Below, in pieces: positions 18,541 through 25,848 of a stretch of 35,071 bases of DNA. This DNA is from CBDUBH01 sp965365345. GTDB lineage: Bacteria; Bacteroidota; Ignavibacteria; Ignavibacteriales; SURF-24. A program made the position numbers and the translations under genes. Position 1 is the stretch's first letter. The number at the start of each line of letters is the position of its first letter. The DNA lies in the NCBI GenBank assembly GCA_965365345.1, contig CBDUBH010000034.1, positions 1 to 35,071 of the forward strand, given 5' to 3'. The notes beneath the pieces were generated by a model that did not search any database, was not told the origin of the DNA, and saw only the letters and a list, made by a program, of their open reading frames with translations.

Positions 18541-18579
18541 GTAAAATTTAAATTTACAGACTGTAAAATCCTATTTTAC
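18541..18579. promoter_or_regulatory. Two tandem 17-bp palindromes, candidate activator binding sites
   Basis: Site 2 at 18563-18579, GTAAAATCCTATTTTAC, has perfect 7-base arms around three bases. Site 1 at 18541-18557, GTAAAATTTAAATTTAC, is the same length and shape with one mismatched pair. Their centres (18549 and 18571) are 22 bp apart, about two helical turns, so bound dimers would face the same side. They lie about 56-78 bases upstream of the -24 element at 18627, where enhancer-type sites for NtrC-class proteins usually are. Which protein binds is inference; the activator encoded just upstream is the obvious candidate. Confidence 0.55.
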
Positions 18580-18599
18580 ATTTTCCAAATTATCTTTAA

Positions 18600-18613
18600 A
18601 TTTTGATCAAAAT
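18600..18613. repeat. 14-bp perfect palindrome ATTTTGATCAAAAT
   Basis: A perfect palindrome ending 13 bases before the -24 element. It is A+T-rich and may be chance, but it sits between the tandem palindromes and the promoter, where a bending or accessory protein could act. It does not match the IHF consensus. Confidence 0.3.
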
Positions 18614-18626
18614 CGAAACTTAATTT

Positions 18627-18642
18627 TGGCACGATGATTGTT
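18627..18642 (+). promoter_or_regulatory. Sigma-54-like -24/-12 promoter of the receiver gene
   Basis: TGGCACGATGATTGTT carries a full TGGCACG -24 element, correct spacing, and TTGTT where the -12 element should read TTGCA. The C of the -12 GC is replaced, which should weaken it. The match in a non-coding region directly behind an NtrC-class gene, with paired palindromes upstream, supports a real site. The expected start is near 18652. Confidence 0.55.
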
Positions 18643-18663
18643 TATAATATTATAATAGAAAAA

Positions 18664-18691
18664 TTGACATTGATGTCAAAATTTTTATAAT
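18664..18691 (+). promoter_or_regulatory. Consensus -35/-10 promoter overlapped by a palindrome
   Basis: TTGACA (18664-18669) and TATAAT (18686-18691) are both perfect housekeeping-sigma hexamers, 16 bp apart. The -35 box is half of TTGACATTGATGTCAA (18664-18679), seven-base arms around two bases, laid out like a CRP/FNR-family site (TTGAC-N6-GTCAA). A protein bound there would block the -35 box. The start would be near 18698, just before the strong ribosome site of the receiver gene. Confidence 0.6.
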
Positions 18692-18719
18692 TAATGAAAA
18701 ATTTCAGGGAGGAGAAAAT

Positions 18720-19157
18720 ATGTGGAATAATGAAGCATTGAAAACACAATCAAAAAGTCAAAGAGTAAATCTTGAAAGCAGAACAAAACCGACAGTTTTA
18801 GTTGTTGATGATGATAAAAAAATTCTTGAAGCTTTTGCGTTTTTAATGGAAACCGAAAATTATGATATGATTTCGGCAAGCGACTCTGATGAGGCTTTGG
18901 AAAAAATTAAGGGCAAAAAAATTGATTTGATCATTACTGATTTTATGCTCGAAACAAAATCAAGTGTTGAACTATTCACTTTAATAAAGAAATCAAATCC
19001 GAATATTCCAGTTGTGGTTATGACAGGCTATCCGGAATTAATCAGTGAACGAGATGTTAAAATGTTCGGTGGAAATTACTTCCTTACAAAACCATTGGAA
19101 TTGGGAAGATTAAGAGATGTAATTAGAAATTGCTGCAATCCATTAAGAGTTGCATAA
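18720..19157 (+). CDS. Single-domain response regulator (receiver only)
   Basis: A 145-residue receiver with a 24-residue polar N-terminal tail. The acidic pocket is Asp30-32, the phospho-acceptor Asp74 (LIITDFMLE), the switch threonine Thr102 (VVMTG) and the lysine Lys124 (FLTKPLE), so it should accept phosphate. There is no output domain, so it works by protein contact, as a phosphate sink, or in a relay. GGGAGGAG lies 6-7 bases before the ATG, one of the strongest ribosome sites in the window. Two promoters precede it, one sigma-54-like and one housekeeping. It follows the NtrC-class regulator by 298 bases and probably feeds back on the same kinases or links them to another target. Its stop lies inside a 51-bp palindrome shared with acpS. 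Confidence 0.9.
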   Translation: MWNNEALKTQSKSQRVNLESRTKPTVLVVDDDKKILEAFAFLMETENYDMISASDSDEALEKIKGKKIDLIITDFMLETKSSVELFTLIKKSNPNIPVVVMTGYPELISERDVKMFGGNYFLTKPLELGRLRDVIRNCCNPLRVA

Positions 19158-19200
19158 AAAAGAAAAGGACGCTTTAAGCGTCCTTTTCTTTTTTATGCAA
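19150..19200. terminator. 51-bp perfect palindrome, bidirectional terminator
   Basis: Twenty-five-base arms around one central base (19175) pair without mismatch from 19150 to 19200. The core is GGACGCTT/AAGCGTCC flanked by A- and T-runs, so it works as a terminator in both directions. It contains the last two codons and stop of the receiver gene and the last eight codons and stop of acpS, so the two convergent genes end in the same element. Confidence 0.9.
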
Positions 19201-19560
19201 AACTGCAAAGCTCGTTACATAATTGTGCGAATGGCTTATACTGATTTTAATTTCCTTATCATCACCTAATATTTGCAAAAATTTACCGAAAAGTTTAACT
19301 CCCGGCATTCCGTTTAACTCATTAAAAATTTCGATATCAGTCCATTTAAAACCTTGCGGCTGATCTTTGGACATCGCTTTAATTACGGCTTCTTTTGCGG
19401 CAAATCTTGCTGCATAATGTTGAACTTTATTTTTCTTACTTTCGCAATACTCAATTTCAACTGATGTAAATATTTTTTCGGTAAACGCTTTCCCGAATTT
19501 TTCAATACTGTTTTTAATCCGGTCGATTTCGATTATGTCAACTCCAATTCCACAGATCAT
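19174..19560 (-). CDS. acpS: Holo-[acyl-carrier-protein] synthase
   Basis: Transfers 4'-phosphopantetheine from CoA to apo-acyl carrier protein, activating it for fatty-acid synthesis. At 128 residues it is the normal size. The metal-binding signature GIGVDIIEIDRI (Asp8) and RFAAKEAVIKA (Glu57) are both present, and the C-terminal ISISHSHNYVTSFAV fits the family. The ATG directly abuts the stop of the upstream ggt gene (TAA then ATG), making it the last gene of a minus-strand operon. The last eight codons lie within the shared terminator palindrome, so the polar HKKEKDA tail is dictated by the hairpin as much as by protein function. Confidence 0.95.
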   Translation of the reverse strand: MICGIGVDIIEIDRIKNSIEKFGKAFTEKIFTSVEIEYCESKKNKVQHYAARFAAKEAVIKAMSKDQPQGFKWTDIEIFNELNGMPGVKLFGKFLQILGDDKEIKISISHSHNYVTSFAVLHKKEKDA

Positions 19561-21258
19561 TTAAAAACCCGCTGCCTTTCCGAATCCGCGTGGATCGCTC
19601 ATTCCCCAAAATATTCCGTCATTGTCAAGTAAAATTCCTTCAGCTCTGCCAAGTACAAATTCACCTGAAAGTTTATGCCCTTTTTCAATTAAATTTTCTT
19701 TAACATCATTTGATAGACCAAATTTTTCAAAAAGAATTTCGTCTGGTAAACCCTGATGATGAAATCTCGGTTGTTCTATCGCTTGCCTTATATTCATCCC
19801 AAAGTCCAAAACATTCAAAATCACTTGCAAAACCGTTGTAATAATTGTTGATCCGCCAGGAGAACCAATTGCCATAAAAGGTTTTTCATCTTTTAAAATT
19901 ATTGCCGGAGTCATTGAACTTAACATTCTTTTGCCGGGCGCAATTGAATTTGCTTCCGAGCCGATAAGTCCAAATTGATTCGGTACGCCGGGTTTTGCAC
20001 TGAAATCATCCATTTCATTATTCAGTAAAAATCCTGCGCCCTCAACAACTAATTTTGATCCGTAAGCTGAATTTATTGTGGTTGTTGTACTTACAAAATT
20101 ACCAAATTTATCAGCAACAGAATAATGAGTTGTTTCATTGCTTTCAAAAGTAAGATCAAGTCCGGAAAAAATTTTGCTGGAAGGTACAGCAAACTCCCCG
20201 ATCTTTTGAGAAATTCCTTTCGCATATTCTTTTGAGATCAGTTTATCTTTTGGAATTTCAACAAAATTTTCATCGCCCAAATATTTTGATCTATCAGCAT
20301 AAACATATTTTAAAATTTCCGATAAAGTATGAATATATTTACTTGAGTTCCAATCATCTTTAGAAAAATTAAAATTTTCCAGAATATTTAATGATTGAAT
20401 TAATGCAATTCCACCGGAAGATGAAGGCGGCTTTGAAATAATTTTATAACTTTTATAATTTCCAATAACAGGTTCTTTTTCGAGAACTTTATAGTTTTCA
20501 AGATCTTCAAAAGTTAAATAACCGCCCGATTTTTTTGATTGTTCAATTAATAGGGCAGCAATTTCACCTTTGTAAAATCCATCCTTCCCTTTTTCCTTTA
20601 TAAATTTTAAAGTTTTTGCAAGATCTTTTTGAACGAAAATTTCACCTTCTTCAAAAGGAATTCCGTTTTTTGAAAAGATCTTTTTAGAAGATTCAAATTT
20701 CAAAAGTTCAGGCAAATATTTTTTAAAATCTTCGGCTAAATCATATTCTAAAGAAAAACCTTGTGCGGCGAGTTTTATTGCGGGTTCAATAACTTCATTT
20801 AATTTCATAGTGCCGTAATTTTCCAAAGCGTAAATTAAACCGGCAACGCTGCCGGGCACTCCGGCTGAAGTAATTCCCTTTGTGCTTAATTCCGGATTGA
20901 AATTTCCTTTTTCATCAAGATACATATTTTTGAAAGATTTTGCGGGAGCGGTTTCCCGGAAATCCAGAGCAATATTTTTTCCGTCGGAAGTTCTGATTAT
21001 CATATATCCCCCGCCGCCCAAATTTCCTGCTGAAGGATAAGTTACGGCAAGTGCAAATCCTGTTGCAACAGCAGCATCAACGGCATTTCCGCCTTTTTTC
21101 AGAATTTCAATTCCAACATCCGAAGCTATTTTGCTTGCGCTTACAACCATTCCGTTTTTTGCTCTTACCGGCTTAGAATCAATTGCGTGAACTTGAATTG
21201 TATTATTGAAAAAAACTAAAAAAAATACTTTAAAAAAGATCAATATTCGCATCAACAT
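19561..21258 (-). CDS. ggt: Gamma-glutamyltranspeptidase
   Basis: A self-cleaving envelope enzyme that hydrolyses or transfers the gamma-glutamyl group of glutathione and similar compounds. The 565 residues begin with a signal peptide (hydrophobic core about 5-20, likely cleavage after VHA). The N-terminal nucleophile of the small subunit is expected at Thr376 in TTHYSVADKFG, matching Thr391 of the E. coli enzyme. Substrate-binding motifs follow: NNEMDDFSAKPGVPNQ, MLSSMTP and GSPGGSTIITTV. The start at 21258 overlaps the upstream MCE gene by 29 bases; AAAGGA lies just before it, and an in-frame ATG at 21252 is the alternative. The gene sits in an envelope-themed operon with the MCE protein, and acpS follows without a gap. 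Confidence 0.95.
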   Translation of the reverse strand: MLMRILIFFKVFFLVFFNNTIQVHAIDSKPVRAKNGMVVSASKIASDVGIEILKKGGNAVDAAVATGFALAVTYPSAGNLGGGGYMIIRTSDGKNIALDFRETAPAKSFKNMYLDEKGNFNPELSTKGITSAGVPGSVAGLIYALENYGTMKLNEVIEPAIKLAAQGFSLEYDLAEDFKKYLPELLKFESSKKIFSKNGIPFEEGEIFVQKDLAKTLKFIKEKGKDGFYKGEIAALLIEQSKKSGGYLTFEDLENYKVLEKEPVIGNYKSYKIISKPPSSSGGIALIQSLNILENFNFSKDDWNSSKYIHTLSEILKYVYADRSKYLGDENFVEIPKDKLISKEYAKGISQKIGEFAVPSSKIFSGLDLTFESNETTHYSVADKFGNFVSTTTTINSAYGSKLVVEGAGFLLNNEMDDFSAKPGVPNQFGLIGSEANSIAPGKRMLSSMTPAIILKDEKPFMAIGSPGGSTIITTVLQVILNVLDFGMNIRQAIEQPRFHHQGLPDEILFEKFGLSNDVKENLIEKGHKLSGEFVLGRAEGILLDNDGIFWGMSDPRGFGKAAGF

Positions 21259-22144
21259 TGATTCCTTTGCCTTTTAATTGCTCATTCAAAATTCCGGTCA
21301 ATTCTTTTGCCTGCTTTAAAGTTAATTTCAGATCGTTCAGCAATTCTTCATCATACATTAATTTTCCTAAATTATTTTTCTTTGCAGAAGTTTCTTCCGC
21401 AACTGAATTAATTTTGGAAATAAGTTGATCGGTCTTTACTATCATTTTATTTAAATTCGTGAAAGATTCAGAAATTCCGGATCTGTTTTCTTTCATAAAA
21501 TTTGTAGCTTCGGAAGTCAATTCGGTACTGTTCTTTAAAAGTAATTCCAGGTTATTTTGATTTTTTTCAATAACTGCATTTAATTTTGAAGTAAGCAGAT
21601 TCAAATTTTTCACAGAACTTTTTAATTCGGAATTGAAATTTTCATCAGTCAAAACTTCATTTAATGAACCTAAAGTGATCTGAACTTCTTTTATAATATT
21701 GATCAAATCAGATTGAACGCTTCCGATCATTGCCATTACGGTTGGAACATCTGCCAAAAATCTACCATTTTGAATTTGGCTATAATCAATTTTCTTATCA
21801 TTTTTGCCGGGCATTATTTCAATTTTTTTGCCGCCCATAAGATCGAGCATAATTACTGAAAACTGCGCATCCTCTTTTAATTCCGCATCTTTATCCAATG
21901 ACAATTTTACCAAAGCGGAATTTTGATGAACTTTAATATCATCAACAAATCCTTTTCGAACTCCGTTAATAGTTACCGGATCGCCTTTTTCTAATCCTGC
22001 AACATTTTCAAATTTTACGTTCAATGAATTTTGATTTGAATAGAGTGAAATATTTTTTGCCCAACCGAAAATCCAAATTAATAAAATTAGCGCAACCGCT
22101 ACGGTAATGCCGACTTTTATTTTAGTTTTTTTTTCGTCCTTCAT
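21230..22144 (-). CDS. MCE-family (MlaD-like) membrane-anchored lipid-transport protein
   Basis: A 304-residue protein with a short charged cytoplasmic start, one membrane helix (about 8-27), then an MCE domain (about 38-115, including FENVAGLEKGDPVTINGVRK and LMGGKKIEIMPG). MCE proteins form ring-shaped lipid channels between inner and outer membranes. The rest (about 120-290) is helical and probably coiled-coil, as in longer MCE proteins that build a tube. It lacks the ATPase (MlaF) and permease (MlaE) partners in this window, so those must lie elsewhere. The start codon shares one base with the stop of the small membrane protein before it (TAATG), and the end overlaps ggt by 29 bases. Confidence 0.88.
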   Translation of the reverse strand: MKDEKKTKIKVGITVAVALILLIWIFGWAKNISLYSNQNSLNVKFENVAGLEKGDPVTINGVRKGFVDDIKVHQNSALVKLSLDKDAELKEDAQFSVIMLDLMGGKKIEIMPGKNDKKIDYSQIQNGRFLADVPTVMAMIGSVQSDLINIIKEVQITLGSLNEVLTDENFNSELKSSVKNLNLLTSKLNAVIEKNQNNLELLLKNSTELTSEATNFMKENRSGISESFTNLNKMIVKTDQLISKINSVAEETSAKKNNLGKLMYDEELLNDLKLTLKQAKELTGILNEQLKGKGINVDANIDLF

Positions 22145-22527
22145 TAATTTTGATTTCCAAGTTTTTTAATTTTTGCAATCTGTTTTTCATATTCAAATCT
22201 AATCATTTCAAGATCTGCAGAATCAATGATTTCATCATGAATTGTAAATTTCAATTTATCGAAAAAGGATTCTGCATCTTCAAAATTTAATTGATCAAAA
22301 TTTTTGAAATCACTCAAATAATTTTCAACTAAAACTTTAAGTGAATCGGCTTGTGGTGAATTTTTTAAACTATCAATATCGCCTAAAGCTTCATTCATCA
22401 TTTGATCAACAACGAACGGCTTAACTATATTCAAAGCTTCATTGCCGTGATACTTTACAAAATAAATTACCGCAGCAATTGAAATTGTAAGAATCGCTAA
22501 TACTGTTATGAAACAACCTTTTTTCAT
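22144..22527 (-). CDS. Small single-pass membrane protein of unknown function
   Basis: A 127-residue protein with one N-terminal hydrophobic segment (about 5-24, probably an anchor or signal) followed by a soluble, acidic, helix-rich part with many Leu, Asp, Glu and Lys. No family recognised. Its ATG overlaps the stop of the CNNM/CorC gene in an ATGA junction, and its stop shares a base with the MCE start. Translation is therefore coupled on both sides, and it probably works with one of those envelope proteins, perhaps as an MCE accessory factor (inference). Confidence 0.75.
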   Translation of the reverse strand: MKKGCFITVLAILTISIAAVIYFVKYHGNEALNIVKPFVVDQMMNEALGDIDSLKNSPQADSLKVLVENYLSDFKNFDQLNFEDAESFFDKLKFTIHDEIIDSADLEMIRFEYEKQIAKIKKLGNQN

Positions 22528-23828
22528 TCTGATTCACTTTTGGTTATGTTAATTTGCGGCAAAGTTTCGACAAGAATTTTTATTACTCTACGATTTTCTA
22601 CTTCTTTTACGGTAAACTTATGATTTTCAAATTCGAATTGATAACCTTCTTCGGGAATTGATCCGGCTTGGCTCATAATAAATCCACCCAAAGTATCGTA
22701 ATCGTCATTATCTGAATAAATGTTGATATTTAAAATTTCGTTAACTTCCTCAACTGAAACTTTACCCAGCATCATATATGAATTTTCATTTACTTTAATT
22801 ATCTCGGCATCTTCTTCATCATATTCATCACGAATTTCGCCAACGATCTCTTCTAAAATATCTTCAAGAGAAATCAGTCCGGCAGTTCCGCCGTATTCAT
22901 CAACTACAATTCCGGCGTGCATCTTCTTCGCCTGAAATTCTTTTAATAATTCGCTGATCAATTTTGTTTCAGGGACAAAAATCACTTTTCGCGCAATTTT
23001 TGTTAGGATCAATTCTTTATTGCTGTTGCTTTTTAAATATGGCAAAAGATCTTTTGTGTAAATTATTCCAAGAATTTCATCAAGATTATTTCCGTATAAA
23101 GGAATTCTGCTGTGTCCTGATTCTGTAACAATTTGCATAAGTTCATCAAAAGTTGAGTCAACAGATACTGCAATAATATCAACTCTGTGCGTCATAACTT
23201 CGCGAGCGGTTACTGTTCTGAAGGAAACTAATCCGTGAATAAGTTCTTGCTCTTCTTCAACAATGCTTCCGGATTCAATTCCAAGATCTGCAAGATCGGC
23301 AATTTCGTTTGAGAGAATTCCGGTTTTAAATTTATCCAAACGGATTTTTGAAACTAAAGTTTTGATCAATTCGGTAATTATTTTTGAGATCGGATAAATC
23401 AAAACGCTTATCCAATAAAGCGGAATGCTTACAACTCTCGAAAAAGTTAACGGATATTTTGATGCCCAAACCTTTGGCGTAATTTCACCAATTAAAAGTA
23501 CAAGAATTGTAACAAGAATAACTTGTCCAATAAGTGCATATTCTTCAGGAAAATTATAAGTTTTTGCAGCATCGAGAGCTAAAGTTACGGCAATAATTGT
23601 AATACCGATATTAATCGCAGTATTACCAAGGAGAATTGTTACTAAAAGTCTTCTCGGAAACTCGAGAAGACTATAAATATAATTTCCAATCAGCGGATTT
23701 GAATGCTTAATTTCCTTTATTTTATTTTTATCCAAAGAAAATAAAGCTACTTCGGATCCAGAAAAGAAAGCGGAAAAAATTAAAAGCGTAAAAAGAATCA
23801 GCAGCTTAAAATACCAATCAACTTCCAA
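22524..23828 (-). CDS. CNNM/CorC-family transporter-like protein (HlyC/CorC, GldE-like)
   Basis: A 434-residue membrane protein with a DUF21/CNNM transmembrane domain (about 1-190, with FSAFFSGSEVALFSLDKNKI), two CBS domains (about 205-330, with AREVMTHRVDIIAVSVDSTFDEL and MHAGIVVDEYGGTAGLIS) and a CorC/HlyC C-terminal domain (about 345-425, with DYDTLGGFIMSQAGSIPEEG). Family members are linked to magnesium export or regulation; the 'hemolysin' name is historical. Bacteroidota homologs include the gliding protein GldE, and I see nothing here that settles the role. The start is TTG at 23828, with the membrane helix beginning almost at once and no in-frame ATG nearby. The gene follows ssb by 30 bases. 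Confidence 0.88.
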   Translation of the reverse strand: MEVDWYFKLLILFTLLIFSAFFSGSEVALFSLDKNKIKEIKHSNPLIGNYIYSLLEFPRRLLVTILLGNTAINIGITIIAVTLALDAAKTYNFPEEYALIGQVILVTILVLLIGEITPKVWASKYPLTFSRVVSIPLYWISVLIYPISKIITELIKTLVSKIRLDKFKTGILSNEIADLADLGIESGSIVEEEQELIHGLVSFRTVTAREVMTHRVDIIAVSVDSTFDELMQIVTESGHSRIPLYGNNLDEILGIIYTKDLLPYLKSNSNKELILTKIARKVIFVPETKLISELLKEFQAKKMHAGIVVDEYGGTAGLISLEDILEEIVGEIRDEYDEEDAEIIKVNENSYMMLGKVSVEEVNEILNINIYSDNDDYDTLGGFIMSQAGSIPEEGYQFEFENHKFTVKEVENRRVIKILVETLPQINITKSESE

Positions 23829-23858
23829 TTATTTATTAACCTAAATTGTTATACATAT

Positions 23859-24305
23859 TTAGAACGGAAGATCATCATTATCTTCTTGCGAAAATCCTTC
23901 ATCAGGCGCAGGAGAATCAGGACGCTTACTAAAAGATTCACCGCTATTTGAGCCTGATTGATTGAAATCACCTTCTCTTGAATCCAACGGAATTAGTTTT
24001 TCGCAATAAACATCGGTTGAATATCTTTTTATACCTTCTTTATCGGTATATTCATTTTTTGTTATTCTACCTTCTACGTAAAACTTTTTTCCTTTTTTCA
24101 AATTATCTTTGAAATAATCTGAAAGTCCAAATGCTACGCAATTATGCCAGGTCGTTTCATTTTTCCATTGCCCATCTTTATCTTTATATCCGTGCGTAGT
24201 TGCAATAGTGAAATTTGTGACAGATAAATTATTTGCAGTAAATCTTGTTTCGGAATCTTTGCCCAAATTTCCTATAAGTTGAATTCGATTTAAAGAAAAA
24301 GCCAT
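23859..24305 (-). CDS. ssb: Single-stranded DNA-binding protein
   Basis: A 148-residue SSB with one OB fold (about 1-110; SLNRIQLIGNLGKDSETRFT, then WHNCVAFG) and a Gly/Ser/Asp-rich disordered tail ending in DDLPF, the acidic tip that docks replication and repair partners. Length and layout are normal. GGGAG lies 5 bases before the ATG. It is the first gene of the minus-strand group running to acpS, although the 30-base gap would allow separate transcripts. Confidence 0.95.
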   Translation of the reverse strand: MAFSLNRIQLIGNLGKDSETRFTANNLSVTNFTIATTHGYKDKDGQWKNETTWHNCVAFGLSDYFKDNLKKGKKFYVEGRITKNEYTDKEGIKRYSTDVYCEKLIPLDSREGDFNQSGSNSGESFSKRPDSPAPDEGFSQEDNDDLPF

Positions 24306-24401
24306 ATCATCTCCCTTTTATTAAAACATTTTTCAATAGTAAATAAAGAAACATCAAATATCAACAGTAATTAAAATTTAAATAAAACTTTTTTAAAATA
24401 A

Positions 24402-24425
24402 AAGGAGCCTTTTACAAAGCTCCTT
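24402..24425 (-). terminator. Terminator downstream of the GDSL lipoprotein gene
   Basis: AAGGAGC (24402-24408) pairs with GCTCCTT (24419-24425) around ten bases. On the minus strand it runs into TTTATTTTAAAAAAG. It lies 48 bases past the stop of the lipoprotein gene and insulates ssb from read-through. Confidence 0.75.
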
Positions 24426-24472
24426 AATTATCGAATTTCAAAATCTATTTTTAATAGATAAAAATTTATTTT

Positions 24473-25834
24473 TTAGTTTGATAGCGGTAAACTTCCGGGT
24501 AATGCAGCAACATTTACCAATGGAATTTGAGCATTGAATTTTGAATTTATTGCTCTTATAAATTCGTTTGCTGCAACTCCGTATCCGCGTGTTGTTAAAT
24601 GTACGCCATCCAAACTGAATAATTCACCGGTTACAAATGAAGTTGAGAATCTGATTCCGCTAAAAGTTATTCCCGCAACTCCTGCATTTCTGAATTGATT
24701 CAACATTGCATGCATATCAACCAAAACAAATCTATCTGAATGTTGGTTCACCAAATTTGAAATTGTTTGATTGAAACTTTGTGTTGCCTGGCTTACATTT
24801 GCTTGTTCATCAAGATCAAGAATTAAAGCATTTGGCCAAGGATTCTGCGGATGGAATCCGAAAGGTTTTGTTGTATCAACACCTGAAGGTAAACCGGGAT
24901 AATTATTATCTCTGTACCATTTACCTGTTGGTTGACCTAACAATGAAGCATAATTCATAGCCGGTAAAGTAATTAAAGCATCATCTGCAAGATCTAATTT
25001 TGTAATTCCGATTCCGCTTGATTTTTCGTAAATCAATCCCTGGATTTGAGAATTTTGTGCTATCGCACCTTTAATTCCAACTGCCATTTGCGGACCAACT
25101 GTAGTAAAAAACGGAATTGCTTTTACATCAGGTATATTTGCTACGGCAACTTTTGCATTTGTGTTTGCAACAATTCCATCAACCAAATTTGTATAAAGTA
25201 AATTAAATAAATTTGCATCAGTAGGAGCGCTGGGACTTACTCCACCTGAAGTTGCATAACCAAGTACATCATTATTTCCAATCCATAATGTCATGAAAGA
25301 AGGATTTAAACTGATAGCTTGTTGAAGAATGCTTTTTCCCATTGCCGCGTTTCTTAACACTATCTGGAAAAACGGATTTCTTCTTGTCTGAAATTTTTGA
25401 GCAAAATCAGTTGTATCCATCATATCAAAAAGAACAGCGCCGGGAACCGCTAAATTATTATATGGTTTGGAATAGCCAATATTTATGGTTTCTCCTAAAT
25501 TGGAATTATATGAAATTTTTGCAGGAGAAAGTGAAACCATTTCTATTCTTCCCGGACTTCCAATTCCGGGATCGCTAATATAAGGTTGTTCGTAAGAAGT
25601 ACCGACTTGATCAGCGATCAATTTTCCTAATGTGTATCTTTGTGAACTTTCATATAATGCATTGTTTTGAAAACCGGCAGTTAAGCTGTTTCCAAGTGAT
25701 ACGAATGTTGTAAAATCAGCTGTTCCCGTGCTAACTTCCGGAGCACTTATTTCTGATCTATCTTCGCAGGCTGCAAAAATAAATGCGAAAAGTACAAAGA
25801 ATAAAACAGGATAAAATTTATTTTTCATTTTCAA
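24473..25834 (-). CDS. SGNH/GDSL-family hydrolase, predicted lipoprotein
   Basis: A 453-residue surface esterase/lipase-like protein. The lipoprotein signal ends in AFIFAAC, with lipid-carrying Cys23. Block I reads LGNSLTAG (Ser50) instead of GDSL, a known variant. Block III is WIGNNDVLGYA, and the C-terminal catalytic pair sits in SLDGVHLTTRGYG. At over 430 residues it is longer than simple GDSL enzymes, with inserted segments rich in Asn, Pro and Gly. The recorded start is TTG at 25834, with AAGG about 6 bases upstream; the ATG at 25828 is an in-frame alternative that loses two residues and keeps the signal. It follows the FadL-like gene by 14 bases, implying a shared job in lipid or hydrocarbon uptake (inference). 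Confidence 0.88.
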   Translation of the reverse strand: MKMKNKFYPVLFFVLFAFIFAACEDRSEISAPEVSTGTADFTTFVSLGNSLTAGFQNNALYESSQRYTLGKLIADQVGTSYEQPYISDPGIGSPGRIEMVSLSPAKISYNSNLGETINIGYSKPYNNLAVPGAVLFDMMDTTDFAQKFQTRRNPFFQIVLRNAAMGKSILQQAISLNPSFMTLWIGNNDVLGYATSGGVSPSAPTDANLFNLLYTNLVDGIVANTNAKVAVANIPDVKAIPFFTTVGPQMAVGIKGAIAQNSQIQGLIYEKSSGIGITKLDLADDALITLPAMNYASLLGQPTGKWYRDNNYPGLPSGVDTTKPFGFHPQNPWPNALILDLDEQANVSQATQSFNQTISNLVNQHSDRFVLVDMHAMLNQFRNAGVAGITFSGIRFSTSFVTGELFSLDGVHLTTRGYGVAANEFIRAINSKFNAQIPLVNVAALPGSLPLSN

Positions 25835-25848
25835 TTATTTCCTTTTTA

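Noticed and set aside
18541..18579. Reading the tandem palindromes as a terminator of the activator gene
   Set aside because: Stems are almost all A-T with three-base loops and no U-tract; the 22-bp regular spacing and place before a -24/-12 element fit binding sites better, though this is not excluded.
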